Source: Meiothermus granaticius NBRC 107808 (lineage in GTDB: Bacteria > Deinococcota > Deinococci > Deinococcales > Thermaceae). Taken from it: 44,653 nucleotides of DNA. Below the pieces are notes generated by a model. The model was not told the origin of the DNA. It saw only the letters and a list, made by a program, of their open reading frames with translations, and did not search any database. Where the stretch lies: the NCBI RefSeq assembly GCF_003574355.1, contig NZ_QWLB01000030.1:1-44653 (forward strand). The letters are read 5' to 3'. Shown here piece by piece: positions 17,563-26,852 of the stretch (position 1 is the first letter of the stretch; each line of letters starts with the position of its first letter). The position numbers and the translations under genes are program-made.

Positions 17563-18752
17563 AAATCGTGCTTGCATACTCCGGCGGCTTGGATACCAGC
17601 ATCATCCTGAAGTGGCTCATTGAGCACTATGGTGCCGAGGTAATTGCTTTTACCGCCGATATTGGTCAAGGGGAAGAGGTAGAGGAAGCCCGAGTCAAGG
17701 CCCTCAGAACCGGAGCAATCAAGGCCCAGGCCCTTGATCTGCGCGAGGAGTTTGTCCGCGATTTTGTGTTTCCGATGTTCCGCTCCGGCGCTTTGTATGA
17801 GGGGTACTACCTGCTGGGGACCTCGATTGCCCGACCCCTCATCGCCAAGCACCTGGTGCGCATCGCCCAGGAGGAAGGGGCCGAGGCCATCGCCCACGGC
17901 GCAACCGGCAAGGGCAATGACCAGGTGCGCTTCGAGCTCACGGCCTACTCGCTCAAGCCGGACATCCGGGTGATTGCGCCCTGGCGCGAATGGGAGTTTG
18001 TGGGGCGCCCGGAGATGATTGAATATGCGGCCAAGCACGGGATTCCAGTCCCGGCCACCCTCGAGAAACCCTACAGCGTGGATGCCAATCTGCTGCACAA
18101 CTCCTTTGAGGGTGGGGTGTTGGAAGACCCCTGGGCTGAGCCGCCGGAGGGCATGTTTCGCCTGACCACCGACCCCCATATGGCCCCTGACCGTTACGAG
18201 TACCTCGAGGTGGAGTTCGTGGGGGGGAATCCGGTGGCGGTGAACGGAGAGAAGCTGGCGCCTGCCGCGCTCTTGGCCAAGCTCAACGAGATTGGGGGGC
18301 GCAATGGGATCGGGCGGATTGATTTGGTCGAGAACCGCTTTGTGGGGATGAAGTCGCGGGGGGTGTACGAAACCCCAGGCGGGACCCTGCTCTACCATGC
18401 CCGGCGCGCGGTGGAGAGCCTGACCGTAGACCGCGAGGTGTTGCACCAGCGCGATGGCCTGGCCTCGAAATATGCAGAGCTGGTCTACAATGGCTTCTGG
18501 TTCGCACCCGAGCGTGAGGCGCTGCAAAGCTATTTTGACCATGTGGCTCAGACCGTGACCGGCACGGCCCGGCTCAAGCTGTACCGGGGCAGTGTGATCA
18601 CCGTAGGGCGCAAATCCCCGCTGAGCCTGTATGACAAGAGCCTGGTCAGCTTCGACGAGAAGGGGGGGTACAACCAGGCCGACGCCGATGGGTTCATCAA
18701 GCTGAACAGCCTGCGGCTGCGGGTACGGGCCAAGGCCCAGCCCAAGGATTGA
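17559..18752 (+). CDS. argG: Argininosuccinate synthase
   Basis: The protein has 397 residues. The N-terminal ATP pyrophosphatase loop is AYSGGLDTS (residues 6-14). Other family segments are [27 protein letters not shown], and [14 protein letters not shown]. It joins citrulline and aspartate to form argininosuccinate using ATP. The ATG at 17559 has GAGGTG five bases upstream and overlaps the stop of the small leader ORF. It is the first large gene of an arginine cluster, followed closely by an acetyltransferase, argH and a second acetyltransferase. A good promoter lies ~100 bases upstream. Confidence 0.97.
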   Translation: MKIVLAYSGGLDTSIILKWLIEHYGAEVIAFTADIGQGEEVEEARVKALRTGAIKAQALDLREEFVRDFVFPMFRSGALYEGYYLLGTSIARPLIAKHLVRIAQEEGAEAIAHGATGKGNDQVRFELTAYSLKPDIRVIAPWREWEFVGRPEMIEYAAKHGIPVPATLEKPYSVDANLLHNSFEGGVLEDPWAEPPEGMFRLTTDPHMAPDRYEYLEVEFVGGNPVAVNGEKLAPAALLAKLNEIGGRNGIGRIDLVENRFVGMKSRGVYETPGGTLLYHARRAVESLTVDREVLHQRDGLASKYAELVYNGFWFAPEREALQSYFDHVAQTVTGTARLKLYRGSVITVGRKSPLSLYDKSLVSFDEKGGYNQADADGFIKLNSLRLRVRAKAQPKD

Positions 18753-18763
18753 GGAGGGGGGAA

Positions 18764-19246
18764 GTGCTCGAGATTCGCCCGGCTCTCCCCACCGATGCCG
18801 AGACCATCGCGGCCTTGGTGCGCCAGATCTGGGCGGGGCAGGTTGCCCCAGACTCCTCGGGGCACCGAGAAACCGCAGAGAGGGTTCAGGCCGACTTGGC
18901 GCGCGGGTATGTCTGGCTGGCGCAGACCGATGGGGTGGCGGTGGGTACGGTGCGGCTAACCCGCCACCCTCACGAGATTGGGGTATGGGAACTTCGGAGG
19001 CTCGGGGTGCGGAGGGAATACCGTAAAACCGGATTGGGGCAGCGGCTCATGGAGACCGCGCTGGAAAAGGCCATCGCCCTGGGGGCTCGAGAGGTCCGTT
19101 TGGCGGTTCGCTACGATCAACCGCGGCTGCTCGAGTGGTACACCCGGTTTGGCTTCGTCCAGGACCCCCAGCTGCGCTACAGCTCCCCCAACCCCCTCAC
19201 CCCACCCCCCTTCATGCTGCGCAAGACCCTGGAGGTGAGCTCATGA
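18764..19246 (+). CDS. GNAT-family N-acetyltransferase
   Basis: The protein has about 160 residues from the GTG at 18764, which has a strong GAGGAGGGGG directly upstream; a TTG at 18749 would overlap the argG stop. The acetyl-CoA-binding motif A is visible as [18 protein letters not shown] (residues ~80-97), followed by the helix [16 protein letters not shown] and WYTRFGF. The substrate cannot be read from sequence. Its position between argG and argH, with an ATGA overlap to argH, suggests a role in arginine metabolism or tight co-expression with it. The second GNAT downstream is the better acetylglutamate synthase candidate. Confidence 0.85.
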   Translation: MLEIRPALPTDAETIAALVRQIWAGQVAPDSSGHRETAERVQADLARGYVWLAQTDGVAVGTVRLTRHPHEIGVWELRRLGVRREYRKTGLGQRLMETALEKAIALGAREVRLAVRYDQPRLLEWYTRFGFVQDPQLRYSSPNPLTPPPFMLRKTLEVSS

Positions 19247-20625
19247 GCCAGCGCACCTGGGGGGGGCGTTTTTCCGAAGCCCCCCATCGGCTGGCGCAGG
19301 AGTTCAATGCCTCCTGGAGCTTCGATCAACGCTTGGCCCTGGTGGATATCGAGGGGTCTTTGGCCCACGCGGCCATGCTGGCCCACCAGGGAATCCTTGG
19401 GCCTGAGGAGGAGGCCCAGATTCGCCAGGGTCTCCTCGAGGTGCGGCAGGAAATTCTAGAGGGCCGGTTTGAGTGGCGCGAGGCCTTGGAGGATGTTCAC
19501 ATGAACATCGAGACCCGCCTGATCGAGCGGATTGGCCCGGTAGGGGGCAAGCTGCACACCGCGCGCAGCCGCAATGACCAGGTGGCCACGGATCTGCGGC
19601 TATGGCTGCGTGGGGAGCTCAGCTCGATTCTGGCCGAGCTGGGGGTGCTGCGCCGGGTGCTGGTTCAGGAGGCGGGGCGCTTCCTCGAGCCCCCCCTGAT
19701 CCTCCCCGGGTACACCCATACTCAGCGGGCCATGCCGGTGCTGCTCTCGCACTGGTTCCTGGCCTATTACGAGATGATCTCGCGGGATGCCGGTCGCCTT
19801 CAGGACGCCCTCGACCGCCTCAACGAGTCGCCTTTAGGTGCGGCGGCTCTGGCCGGTACGGGGTTTCCGATTGACCGCCACCTCACCGCACAAACCCTGG
19901 GCTTCACCCGCCCCATGCGCAACTCGCTGGACGCGGTGGGTTCGCGCGATTTTGCCCTCGAGGCCCTGGCGGCTCTGGCCATCGCCCAGCTCACCCTTTC
20001 CCGCTTGGCCGAGGAGATTGTCCTTTACAGCAGCTTTGAGTTTGGCTTCCTGACCCTGCCCGACGCCTTCAGCACGGGCTCCTCGATCATGCCGCAGAAG
20101 AAAAACGCCGACCACGCGGAGCTGATCCGGGGTAAGGCGGGACGCGTGCTGGGCAGCTTCGTGGCCCTAGCCACGGTGCTTAAGGGCCTGCCGCTGGCTT
20201 ACAACAAGGACCTGCAAGAGGACAAGGAACCGCTTTTCGATGCCTGCGACACCTACCGAGCCTCGGTGAAGCTGCTGGCCGCGATGCTTCCGGGGCTCCA
20301 GTGGCACCCTGAGCCGATGGCTAAAGCCGCGGAATCGGGGTTCTCGCTAGCCACGGAGCTTGCGGACTACTTGGCGGAAAAGGGTGTGCCCTTCCGCGAA
20401 GCCCATCACGTGGTGGGGCGGGTGGTGCGCCATTGTCTGGAACAGGGCAAAGAGCTGCGCGATCTCAGCTTGAGCGAACTGCAGGGCTTTCACCCCGCTT
20501 ACCAAGCCGATGCCCTCGAGCTCACCCGGCTCGAGACCGCCATTCACCGACGACGCTCCTACGGGGGAACCGCGCCGGAAGCAGTGCAAGAAGCCTTGAA
20601 GGCGGCTAAGAAAGAGCTTGTGTAG
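19243..20625 (+). CDS. argH: Argininosuccinate lyase
   Basis: The protein has 460 residues. The superfamily signature [10 protein letters not shown] begins at residue 279, with the catalytic loop serine at about 281. The N-terminal [14 protein letters not shown] and the segment [19 protein letters not shown] are typical ArgH. It splits argininosuccinate into arginine and fumarate. The position after KKN is Ala instead of the common Pro, a mild change. I chose ATG 19243 because it overlaps the preceding stop as ATGA and follows GGAGGTG; the longer in-frame start at 19135 would lie within the acetyltransferase gene. Confidence 0.96.
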   Translation: MSQRTWGGRFSEAPHRLAQEFNASWSFDQRLALVDIEGSLAHAAMLAHQGILGPEEEAQIRQGLLEVRQEILEGRFEWREALEDVHMNIETRLIERIGPVGGKLHTARSRNDQVATDLRLWLRGELSSILAELGVLRRVLVQEAGRFLEPPLILPGYTHTQRAMPVLLSHWFLAYYEMISRDAGRLQDALDRLNESPLGAAALAGTGFPIDRHLTAQTLGFTRPMRNSLDAVGSRDFALEALAALAIAQLTLSRLAEEIVLYSSFEFGFLTLPDAFSTGSSIMPQKKNADHAELIRGKAGRVLGSFVALATVLKGLPLAYNKDLQEDKEPLFDACDTYRASVKLLAAMLPGLQWHPEPMAKAAESGFSLATELADYLAEKGVPFREAHHVVGRVVRHCLEQGKELRDLSLSELQGFHPAYQADALELTRLETAIHRRRSYGGTAPEAVQEALKAAKKELV

Positions 20626-20662
20626 GGGTGCATGACCTGCGCCCGCTGGGAGCGAGAGACGA

Positions 20663-21211
20663 ATGAGCAGCATCATCGAACTGGGAACGGTCCTTCTGCC
20701 GCGAGTGCGCTGGGATGCGGGGGTTGAGCTGCGCAAGGCCCGCATGGCCGATGTAGAGCCCATCTACACCCTGATCAAATACTGGGCGGAGCGCGGATTA
20801 ATGCTGGTGCGCAGCCACAATCACCTCTACGAAAACCTGCGCGATTTTTTTGTTTTGGAGGATGAGGATGGGCAGATTGTGGGCTCGGGGGCGCTTCATC
20901 TTTTGTGGCATGACATCGCTGAGGTGCGAGGTCTGGCCATTCACCCCGACCGGCAGGGGCAGGGTTTGGGGCGCTGGCTGGCCCTGGCGGCTGAGCGCGA
21001 AGCCAAGGATCTGGGGGTTCCACAAATCTTTGCCTGGACGCTCCAGGTTAAGTTTTTTACTGCGCTCGGTTATGGGGTGACCACCCGCGAGAACCTGCCC
21101 CCGAAGGTCTTCCAGGAATGCAGCGCCTGCCCCTTCTACGACAACTGCCGAGAGATTGGGGTGACCAAGGTACTCGACCCTCAGCGAGCCTTTAAGCACC
21201 CGGTGCGGTGA
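20663..21211 (+). CDS. GNAT acetyltransferase, probable N-acetylglutamate synthase
   Basis: The protein has 182 residues with one GNAT domain; RGLAIHPDRQGQGLGRWL (residues ~93-110) is the acetyl-CoA loop. The C-terminal sequence LPPKVFQECSACPFYDNC resembles the tail of short ArgA-type enzymes such as Mycobacterium tuberculosis Rv2747, which acetylate glutamate or glutamine for arginine synthesis without an amino acid kinase domain. Three closely spaced cysteines in this tail may bind metal or form a redox centre. It follows argH after 37 bases, which supports the role. ArgJ could also supply acetylglutamate; none is visible here. Confidence 0.78.
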   Translation: MSSIIELGTVLLPRVRWDAGVELRKARMADVEPIYTLIKYWAERGLMLVRSHNHLYENLRDFFVLEDEDGQIVGSGALHLLWHDIAEVRGLAIHPDRQGQGLGRWLALAAEREAKDLGVPQIFAWTLQVKFFTALGYGVTTRENLPPKVFQECSACPFYDNCREIGVTKVLDPQRAFKHPVR

Positions 21212-21260
21212 GCAGAGGGGCGGTGCGGGTATGACCTGCGGTGAGGGAGGCGCTGGGGAA

Positions 21261-21266
21261 TAGAAT
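21261..21266 (+). promoter_or_regulatory. -10 box directly before the HicB-nuclease gene
   Basis: TAGAAT is followed by six bases and then the ATG at 21273, which implies a leaderless transcript. No convincing -35 box is seen at 16-18 bp. Confidence 0.45.
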
Positions 21267-21272
21267 CAGAGT

Positions 21273-22391
21273 ATGGGACTCCTTACCGATTACCTCGCTG
21301 CCCTCCTCAAGCAAGCCCAGTACCGCCCCGGCGAAGGGGGATACCTGGAAGGCACCCTTCCCGAAATCGGGGGTTTATTGGTGCGGGGGCGCAGCTTTGA
21401 GGAATGCCGCGAGCGTTTGCAAAACGAGCTCGAGCTGTGGCTGGCCAAGAGCCTGCTGGCCCATCAGCCGCTGCCTGAGCTAGGGGGAGCGGGGGCTGCC
21501 CTGCAACAACTGGCCCTCGAGACCACCCCCTCTACCAACCCGACCGAGCAAGTCATCCTCAAGACGGTGCGCACCATCCTCGAGGAGCTGCGGGCCCAGC
21601 GCCGCGGAGGGCGGCCCGAGGATCGCCCCCCATCCCAGCCGCAAGCCCAGCCCCCACGCCAGGAGCCCAAGCGCCCTTCTACCCGGGTCTCGGACTACGT
21701 GAGCGAGGTGGGGCTCGGGCTCCAGGTAAGCCGCAACGGCGGCAACGAGGTCGAGGAGAAGATCCTGGAGCGGGTCAGCAGTTTCTTGGGGGAGCGTTTC
21801 GCTGCGCTCGAGGGCCTCTACGAGAAACTCAAGGTGGCCGCCACCAAGGGGGGTGGGGAGTTTCAGTACTCGCTGGCTTCGGCCAGCCAAAACGATATCG
21901 GGATTGTCACCCAGTTCTGCACGGTGCTCAAGGAGACCGGTTTTCTCAAGAGCTATACCTATAGCTCCAAGCAGCGGCGGATTTACGGGCGCCTCACCGC
22001 CGAAGGGCGGATGAACAATTTTCTGACCGGGGGGTGGCTCGAGCGCTATGCCAAGAGCGTGGTGCAACTGGCCCTCCGGCGGCGCAACCTGCCCCATGAT
22101 CTGCTGGCCAATCCGGTGCTGATCTACCCCAACGGGGACCGCTTCGAGGTGGACTTGCTGGCCCGCACCCCCAGTAAGTTCTTGATGCTCGAGTGCAAAA
22201 CCGGCAACTACGATGTGGCGCTGGAGCGCCACCAGCGCATCGCCCAAGACCTGCGCATTCCCGCCAAGCAACTCATCTATGTGCTTTTGGGGATTCCCGA
22301 ACAGGTCCTGGACGAGCTTAAGAATCAGTGGGGCTTCACCTTTGCCAACGAGAAAACCCTGGAGGTAGAGCTAGAGAAGCTTCTAACCTGA
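21273..22391 (+). CDS. HicB-like domain fused to a PD-(D/E)XK nuclease domain
   Basis: The protein has 372 residues. Residues ~1-60 look like a HicB-type fold ([18 protein letters not shown], then an amphipathic helix). A proline- and arginine-rich linker spans ~108-138. Residues ~160-245 are helical and then winged-helix-like. From GGWLERY (E257) through FEVDLLA (D294) to MLECKTG (E307, K309) the PD-(D/E)XK core is complete and resembles the nuclease half of DUF1887/Card1/Can-type proteins, but no CARF sensor is present. A nucleic-acid endonuclease with an unusual sensor or partner domain is the best reading. No toxin, Cas gene or restriction gene is next to it; the neighbours are arginine and pyrimidine genes. 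Confidence 0.72.
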   Translation: MGLLTDYLAALLKQAQYRPGEGGYLEGTLPEIGGLLVRGRSFEECRERLQNELELWLAKSLLAHQPLPELGGAGAALQQLALETTPSTNPTEQVILKTVRTILEELRAQRRGGRPEDRPPSQPQAQPPRQEPKRPSTRVSDYVSEVGLGLQVSRNGGNEVEEKILERVSSFLGERFAALEGLYEKLKVAATKGGGEFQYSLASASQNDIGIVTQFCTVLKETGFLKSYTYSSKQRRIYGRLTAEGRMNNFLTGGWLERYAKSVVQLALRRRNLPHDLLANPVLIYPNGDRFEVDLLARTPSKFLMLECKTGNYDVALERHQRIAQDLRIPAKQLIYVLLGIPEQVLDELKNQWGFTFANEKTLEVELEKLLT

Positions 22392-22403
22392 CCCCGCTTA
22401 CGT

Positions 22404-22429
22404 ATATAAATGCAGAAAGTTCGTATACT
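22404..22429 (+). promoter_or_regulatory. Possible carA promoter region
   Basis: Two -10-like boxes lie between the nuclease gene and carA: TATAAA (22404-22409), with a weak TTCTAA 17 bp upstream, and TATACT (22424-22429), without a good -35. The first would leave the GGAG ribosome site at 22432 in the mRNA; the second would almost remove it. Confidence 0.4.
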
Positions 22430-22441
22430 CTGGAGCTTGGG

Positions 22442-23608
22442 ATGAAAGAGCGCGCGGTGTTGGTCTTAGAAGATGGGACGGTGTATCACGGCTATGCCTT
22501 CGGACACCGGGGTAAGAACGTAGGCGAGGTGGTCTTTAACACCGCCCAGACCGGCTACCAGGAAATCCTCACCGACCCCAGTTACAACGGGCAGATCGTG
22601 GTCATGACCTATCCCCATCAAGGTAACTATGGGGTCAACGTTTTTGATATGGAGTCCAATCGCCCTTGGGTGCGTGGTTTCGTGGCCAAGGAGTTCAGCA
22701 CCTACGCGGCAGGTCCCCGGGCGCAGCAGAGTCTGGCTGAGTTCATGAGCGAGTACGGGGTGGTGGGCCTGGAGGGCATAGATACCCGGGCCCTGGTGCG
22801 CAAAATCCGCGAGGGCGGGGTGATGAAGGGGGTGATTGCCCATGCCAGCGCTTTTGGCTCCCCCACCCACCGTTTCAGCCCAGCCGATACCGATGCGCTG
22901 CGCGAGGAGGCCCGGAAGTGGACCGATATTGACGGGCGTGACATGACCCCGGAGGTCTCCACCCCGCTGCCCTATCAGTTTCCTACCTTCAAGGGCCGCC
23001 GCCGGGTGGTGGTGATGGATTTTGGCATTAAGCATGCCCAGATGCGCTACATGGCCGAGATGGGCTTTGAGCTGATTGTGGTGCCGGGCAAGACCAGTCC
23101 GGCCCAGATCATGGCTTTAGAGCCCCACGGCCTATTCGTTTCCAATGGCCCTGGCGACCCCTCTATGCCCCGCTATGCCCACGCCACCCTGTGGAAGCTG
23201 ATGGGTTTGGTGCCTACCTTCGGCATCTGCTTGGGGCATCAGCTCCTGGGTTTGGCTGCTGGGGGGCGCACCTTCAAGCTCAAGTTTGGGCATCGGGGGG
23301 CCAATCACCCGGTCAAGAACCTGCTGACCGGCAAGGTGGAGATCACCAGCCAAAACCACGGCTATGCGGTAGACCCGGAAAGCCTCGAGGAGTTCCAACC
23401 CACCCACATCAATCTGAATGATGGAACCCTGGAGGGCATGGCCCACCTGCGGTATCCGGTGTTCAGCGTGCAGTATCACCCCGAGGCCTGCCCGGGCCCG
23501 CACGACTCGCTCTATTTATTTCAACGCTTCCTCGAGGAAGTGGACGCCTTCAATGGCTTGACCGGCCTGCCGGTCGAGAAGCAACGAACGGATAAACTGG
23601 GGGTTTGA
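22442..23608 (+). CDS. carA: Carbamoyl-phosphate synthase small subunit
   Basis: The protein has 388 residues. The C-terminal class I glutamine amidotransferase domain has the nucleophile C263 in [13 protein letters not shown] and the partners H346 and E348 in [13 protein letters not shown]. The N-terminal domain ([32 protein letters not shown]) is specific to CarA. It releases ammonia from glutamine for the large subunit, feeding arginine and pyrimidine synthesis, which fits the arginine genes just upstream. carB is not in the window. ATG 22442 follows GGAG and matches the usual CarA start; the longer open frame from 22328 overlaps the nuclease gene. Confidence 0.96.
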   Translation: MKERAVLVLEDGTVYHGYAFGHRGKNVGEVVFNTAQTGYQEILTDPSYNGQIVVMTYPHQGNYGVNVFDMESNRPWVRGFVAKEFSTYAAGPRAQQSLAEFMSEYGVVGLEGIDTRALVRKIREGGVMKGVIAHASAFGSPTHRFSPADTDALREEARKWTDIDGRDMTPEVSTPLPYQFPTFKGRRRVVVMDFGIKHAQMRYMAEMGFELIVVPGKTSPAQIMALEPHGLFVSNGPGDPSMPRYAHATLWKLMGLVPTFGICLGHQLLGLAAGGRTFKLKFGHRGANHPVKNLLTGKVEITSQNHGYAVDPESLEEFQPTHINLNDGTLEGMAHLRYPVFSVQYHPEACPGPHDSLYLFQRFLEEVDAFNGLTGLPVEKQRTDKLGV

Positions 23609-23681
23609 GGGGGGGAAAGGCCAAAGCCGCTCTAAGCCCCAATTCACGTAACCAACCGGCATAAACGGTACACTGGCTTTC

Positions 23682-24542
23682 GTGTACGCGCTCTCTCAGG
23701 CTTGGCGCTCGCTGAGTCAGCACCTGACCAGCACCCTGGCTACGTTCTTTACCGCACTGGTATCGTTTTCCCTGCTGTTTCTGTTGGGGTTGGTGCTGTG
23801 GAACCTCGACCGTGTGGTGGCCTCCCTCGAGGGGGAGCTCGAGGTGGCGGCTTTTCTCAAGCCGGAGGCCGATGCTCAGGCGCTTCTGGCCCAGATCAAG
23901 ACCTGGCCTGAGGTGGCCCAGGTCAACCTACAAACCAAGGAAGAGGCCCTGGCCACGCTTCAGCTTGATTACCCCTACCTGGCTCAGGCCCGGGAGTTCA
24001 TCCAGAACCCACTGCCCGACACCCTGCGGCTCAAGCTCTCCGACCCCCAAAAGGTGCGCGAGGTGGGGCGGCGGCTCGAGCGCCTCAATGGCGTGGACAG
24101 CGTGGAGTATGGCGGTACCCTCACCGAGCAATTGGTGCGGGTACTTACGGGACTGCGGGTTGCGGTCAACATCCTAATCGTACTGCTCTTGTTGGACACC
24201 CTTTTCAGCGTGATGGGGACCATCCGCCTGTCCATCGAGAACCGTCGCGATGAGCTGCGGGTGATGCAGCTGGTGGGGGCTACCCGTCGTTTCATACAGG
24301 GCCCCTTTGTGGCTGAGGGGATTCTCTTGACCCTGGCCGCTAGTCTGCTGGCCTTGATCCTGGGGGCGCTTTCCTATCGCTTTTTGGCCGCAGCCCTGCA
24401 AAACCTCTTGCCGTTTGTGCCGGTGCTGAGCCAGAGCGATCTCATCCGAGCCTCAGCCGCGATGGTGCTCCTGGCCTTGCTTTTGGGGGCTATGGGGGCG
24501 TTTATCGCCAGCCGGGCCAATCTGCGGGAGGCGGATTTGTGA
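23682..24542 (+). CDS. ftsX: Cell division protein FtsX
   Basis: The protein has 286 residues with a GTG start. It has one membrane segment near the N terminus (~20-42), an extracytoplasmic domain (~50-160) and three C-terminal membrane segments (~165-190, 215-240, 258-282). The segment ENRRDELRVMQLVGATRRFI is the conserved cytosolic loop of FtsX. FtsX normally pairs with the ATPase FtsE to drive cell-wall hydrolases at the septum. ftsE is not adjacent here; carA precedes. The next gene, an EnvC-like activator, overlaps by 4 bases. A TACACT box (23669-23674) 7 bases before the GTG suggests a leaderless transcript. Confidence 0.92.
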   Translation: MYALSQAWRSLSQHLTSTLATFFTALVSFSLLFLLGLVLWNLDRVVASLEGELEVAAFLKPEADAQALLAQIKTWPEVAQVNLQTKEEALATLQLDYPYLAQAREFIQNPLPDTLRLKLSDPQKVREVGRRLERLNGVDSVEYGGTLTEQLVRVLTGLRVAVNILIVLLLLDTLFSVMGTIRLSIENRRDELRVMQLVGATRRFIQGPFVAEGILLTLAASLLALILGALSYRFLAAALQNLLPFVPVLSQSDLIRASAAMVLLALLLGAMGAFIASRANLREADL

Positions 24543-25825
24543 AGGGAGTCTGGAAAAGCACCCTCTTGGGGCTGGGCTTGGCCTTGGTCTTGTGCATGGG
24601 GCCGGCTTGGGCTCAGTCTCTGAGTGAGCTCCAGCAGCAAGCCCAGGAAAACCAGCGTCTGCAACAGCAACAGCAGGCCCGTATTGCCCAGCTTAACCGC
24701 GACCTGGCCAACCTAGATGCAGCCACGGCTCAGCAGCTTGGCAAGCTGCGCGGCCTCGAGGCCCAGATCACCCAGCTCGAGCGGGAGAAGGCCGCGCTTA
24801 CCGCCCAGATCACCAGCCTGGATAACCAGCGCAAGGATACGGAGGCGCGGATTGCCCTGCTGGAACAACAGCTCGAGGGGCTCAAAGCCCGGCTCTCTAC
24901 CATGCTTCAAAGCTTGTACCGCGAGAAAGCGGGCCGGTATTTGCCGCTGTTGCGGGCCCAGTCCTTCACCGACCTGGCCGTGCGCACCCGTTGGGTGGGT
25001 CGGCTGGGCCAGCATCAAACCGACCTGATGGACCAGATCACCACCACCGTGAGGCAGCTTAACGACGAGCGCACCCGATTGCAGCTGCTGGTCAAGGACT
25101 TGAGCGATAAGCGCCAGGCCCGGGCAGAGCGCATCCAGGCCCTCAATCAAAACCGGGCCTCAGTGCAGGTGACCCTGGCCAGCCTGAAGCAACAGAAGGC
25201 TGGACGGCAGGTTTTGCTGCGCGAGACCCTGGTGGCCCAGGCCCAGCTGCAAGCCGATTTACAAAGCTTGCGGGCCCGCATCACCGCTGAGTTGCGCCGA
25301 ATTGAAGAGGAGCGCCGACGGGCTGAGGAGGCCCGGCGCCAGGCTGAACTCCGGCGACAAGCGGAGCTGCGCCGTCAGCAACAACAGCAACAGGCCAACG
25401 CCCGTCCCCGAGACACCGCCCCCGATTCCGCCCCGGTGCCCCGGGAGCTGGTGGGTTCGCTGCAGTTCCCCGTACAGGGGGGGCGGGTGGCTGAGGCCTA
25501 TGGTGCAGGGGGCAATGACTGGCAGACCATTCAGGGTTCGGAGCCCTCGAGCCTGGTCGCCGCCGCCGCCAATGGGGTGGTGATTGATAGCCTGTATATC
25601 GCCAACCTGGGCTGGACCCTCACCATTCGCCACAGCGAGAACGTGGCCACCCAGTATGTGAACCTCTCGGAACCTCGAGTCTCGGTGGGAGAGCGGGTAT
25701 ACCGGGGGCAGATCATCGGGAACACCGGTGGGGGGGTGTTGATCCCCAGCGATGAGATGTGGTTCCGGGTGATCGTGATCAGCAGCGATGGGTTTCGCTA
25801 CGTAGACCCCTCGAGGTATTACTGA
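24539..25825 (+). CDS. EnvC-like murein hydrolase activator (degenerate LytM domain)
   Basis: The protein has 428 residues and starts with GTG overlapping the ftsX stop (GTGA). A signal peptide ends near PAWAQ (residue ~26). Residues ~27-290 form a long Gln/Arg-rich coiled coil. Residues ~315-428 match the M23/LytM fold (VAAAANGVV, TIRHSENVATQYVNL, VGERVYRGQIIG), but the zinc ligands are missing: no HxxxD, and the usual HLHFE is replaced by DEMWFRV. It is therefore a non-enzymatic activator like EnvC, held by FtsX in the periplasm and switching on an amidase or other hydrolase. Its coupling to ftsX strongly supports this role. Confidence 0.86.
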   Translation: MKGVWKSTLLGLGLALVLCMGPAWAQSLSELQQQAQENQRLQQQQQARIAQLNRDLANLDAATAQQLGKLRGLEAQITQLEREKAALTAQITSLDNQRKDTEARIALLEQQLEGLKARLSTMLQSLYREKAGRYLPLLRAQSFTDLAVRTRWVGRLGQHQTDLMDQITTTVRQLNDERTRLQLLVKDLSDKRQARAERIQALNQNRASVQVTLASLKQQKAGRQVLLRETLVAQAQLQADLQSLRARITAELRRIEEERRRAEEARRQAELRRQAELRRQQQQQQANARPRDTAPDSAPVPRELVGSLQFPVQGGRVAEAYGAGGNDWQTIQGSEPSSLVAAAANGVVIDSLYIANLGWTLTIRHSENVATQYVNLSEPRVSVGERVYRGQIIGNTGGGVLIPSDEMWFRVIVISSDGFRYVDPSRYY

Positions 25826-25854
25826 CCCAGTGTCAGGATTTGGCCAGCTGCACC

Positions 25855-25883
25855 TTCAAATCGGATCGGCGCTCGGCTACACT
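25855..25883 (+). promoter_or_regulatory. Possible promoter of the PfkB kinase gene
   Basis: A weak -35 TTCAAA (25855-25860), a 17-bp spacer and -10 TACACT (25878-25883) predict a start near 25890, leaving a ~40-base leader that contains GGAGG ribosome sites. Confidence 0.5.
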
Positions 25884-25931
25884 AGGCTTAGCCAACCTGC
25901 GAGCGGAGGTTGAATGGCCCGGAGGCCAGGA

Positions 25932-26849
25932 ATGCATGTTTTTGTCTTAGGCGATGTCTCGGTAGACCTGATCTATTTCCTTGATCGAATCCCCGAACCG
26001 GGGGAGGAGGTGCCCTCGAGCCGGGCTCTGATGATGCCGGGTGGGGCTGGAGGCACCCTGGCGGCCCATCTGGCCAGTCTGGGCCACCGGGTTTGGCTTG
26101 CCAGCCGGGTGGGCCATGACCCCTTCGCTGAGGTGGCCCTGAGCCAGCTGCGCCGGGTGGGGGTGGACCTCAAGTACCTGCAGAGCGATCCCGAGCAAAA
26201 CACCTCCTCGGTGCTGATTCTGCTGCTGCCCGGCGGGGAACGTTCGATGGTTTCCGCGGGTGGGGCCAGCCGCTATCTCGACCCTGCCCTGTTCAAGCCC
26301 CGGTTTCTGGAGGGTATGGAGGCCCTGGTGCTCTCGGCATATGCCCTGGTAGGGGGGCCGCAGCGCCAGTACGCCATGAGCGTGCTCGAGGCGGCCCGAA
26401 AGCGGGGCTTGCCTATCTTCGCCGACCTGGGCACCGGTGCGGTGCGTTCGGCGGGGCGGGAGCTTTTAGACCTTCTGCACGACGTGCCCTACCTTCTGAT
26501 GAACCAACAAGAGCTCCTGGCCTTGACCGAGAAACCCTCGATCAGCGAGGGGGTGGCCGAGCTGAGGGGCTGGGGCTTGGAGAATGTGGTGGTCAAGGTG
26601 GGGGCCTTGGGCAGCATCGTGATCACCCCCAAGCGCCAGGAGCTGATTGAGCCCTATGTGCTCGAGCATGCGGTGGACACCACCGGCGCAGGGGACGCTT
26701 TCACGGCGGCCTTTGCCCACGCCATCATGGAGGGGAAAGACCCCTTTACGAGCGCCCGCATTGGCAACCTGGCCGGGTCGTTGGCGGCCAGTGCGGTGGG
26801 GGCCCAGGGCCATCTGATCACCGTGCAGGACTTGCTGCAGGAGAAGTAG
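25932..26849 (+). CDS. PfkB-family carbohydrate kinase
   Basis: The protein has about 305 residues. The N-terminal signature is GDVSVDLIYFLDRIPEPGEE and PGGAGGTLAAHLASLG. The C-terminal signature DTTGAGDAFTAAFAHAI holds the catalytic aspartate and anion hole. It phosphorylates a sugar or nucleoside; the substrate (ribose, fructose, 2-keto-3-deoxygluconate, adenosine and others) cannot be determined from sequence alone. I favour ATG 25932 (GGAGG at 25921-25925, 6-base spacing) over ATG 25914, which also has a GGAGG. It is a single-gene unit converging on hisH with 3 bases between the genes. Confidence 0.88.
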   Translation: MHVFVLGDVSVDLIYFLDRIPEPGEEVPSSRALMMPGGAGGTLAAHLASLGHRVWLASRVGHDPFAEVALSQLRRVGVDLKYLQSDPEQNTSSVLILLLPGGERSMVSAGGASRYLDPALFKPRFLEGMEALVLSAYALVGGPQRQYAMSVLEAARKRGLPIFADLGTGAVRSAGRELLDLLHDVPYLLMNQQELLALTEKPSISEGVAELRGWGLENVVVKVGALGSIVITPKRQELIEPYVLEHAVDTTGAGDAFTAAFAHAIMEGKDPFTSARIGNLAGSLAASAVGAQGHLITVQDLLQEK

Positions 26850-26852
26850 TGA

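Noticed and set aside
16830-18542. A 570-codon minus-strand open frame covering argG antisense
   Set aside because: Only the last 185 codons (from 17387) show PlsY-like membrane segments. The rest is antisense to argG, kept open by high-GC codon use, and has no protein-like features.
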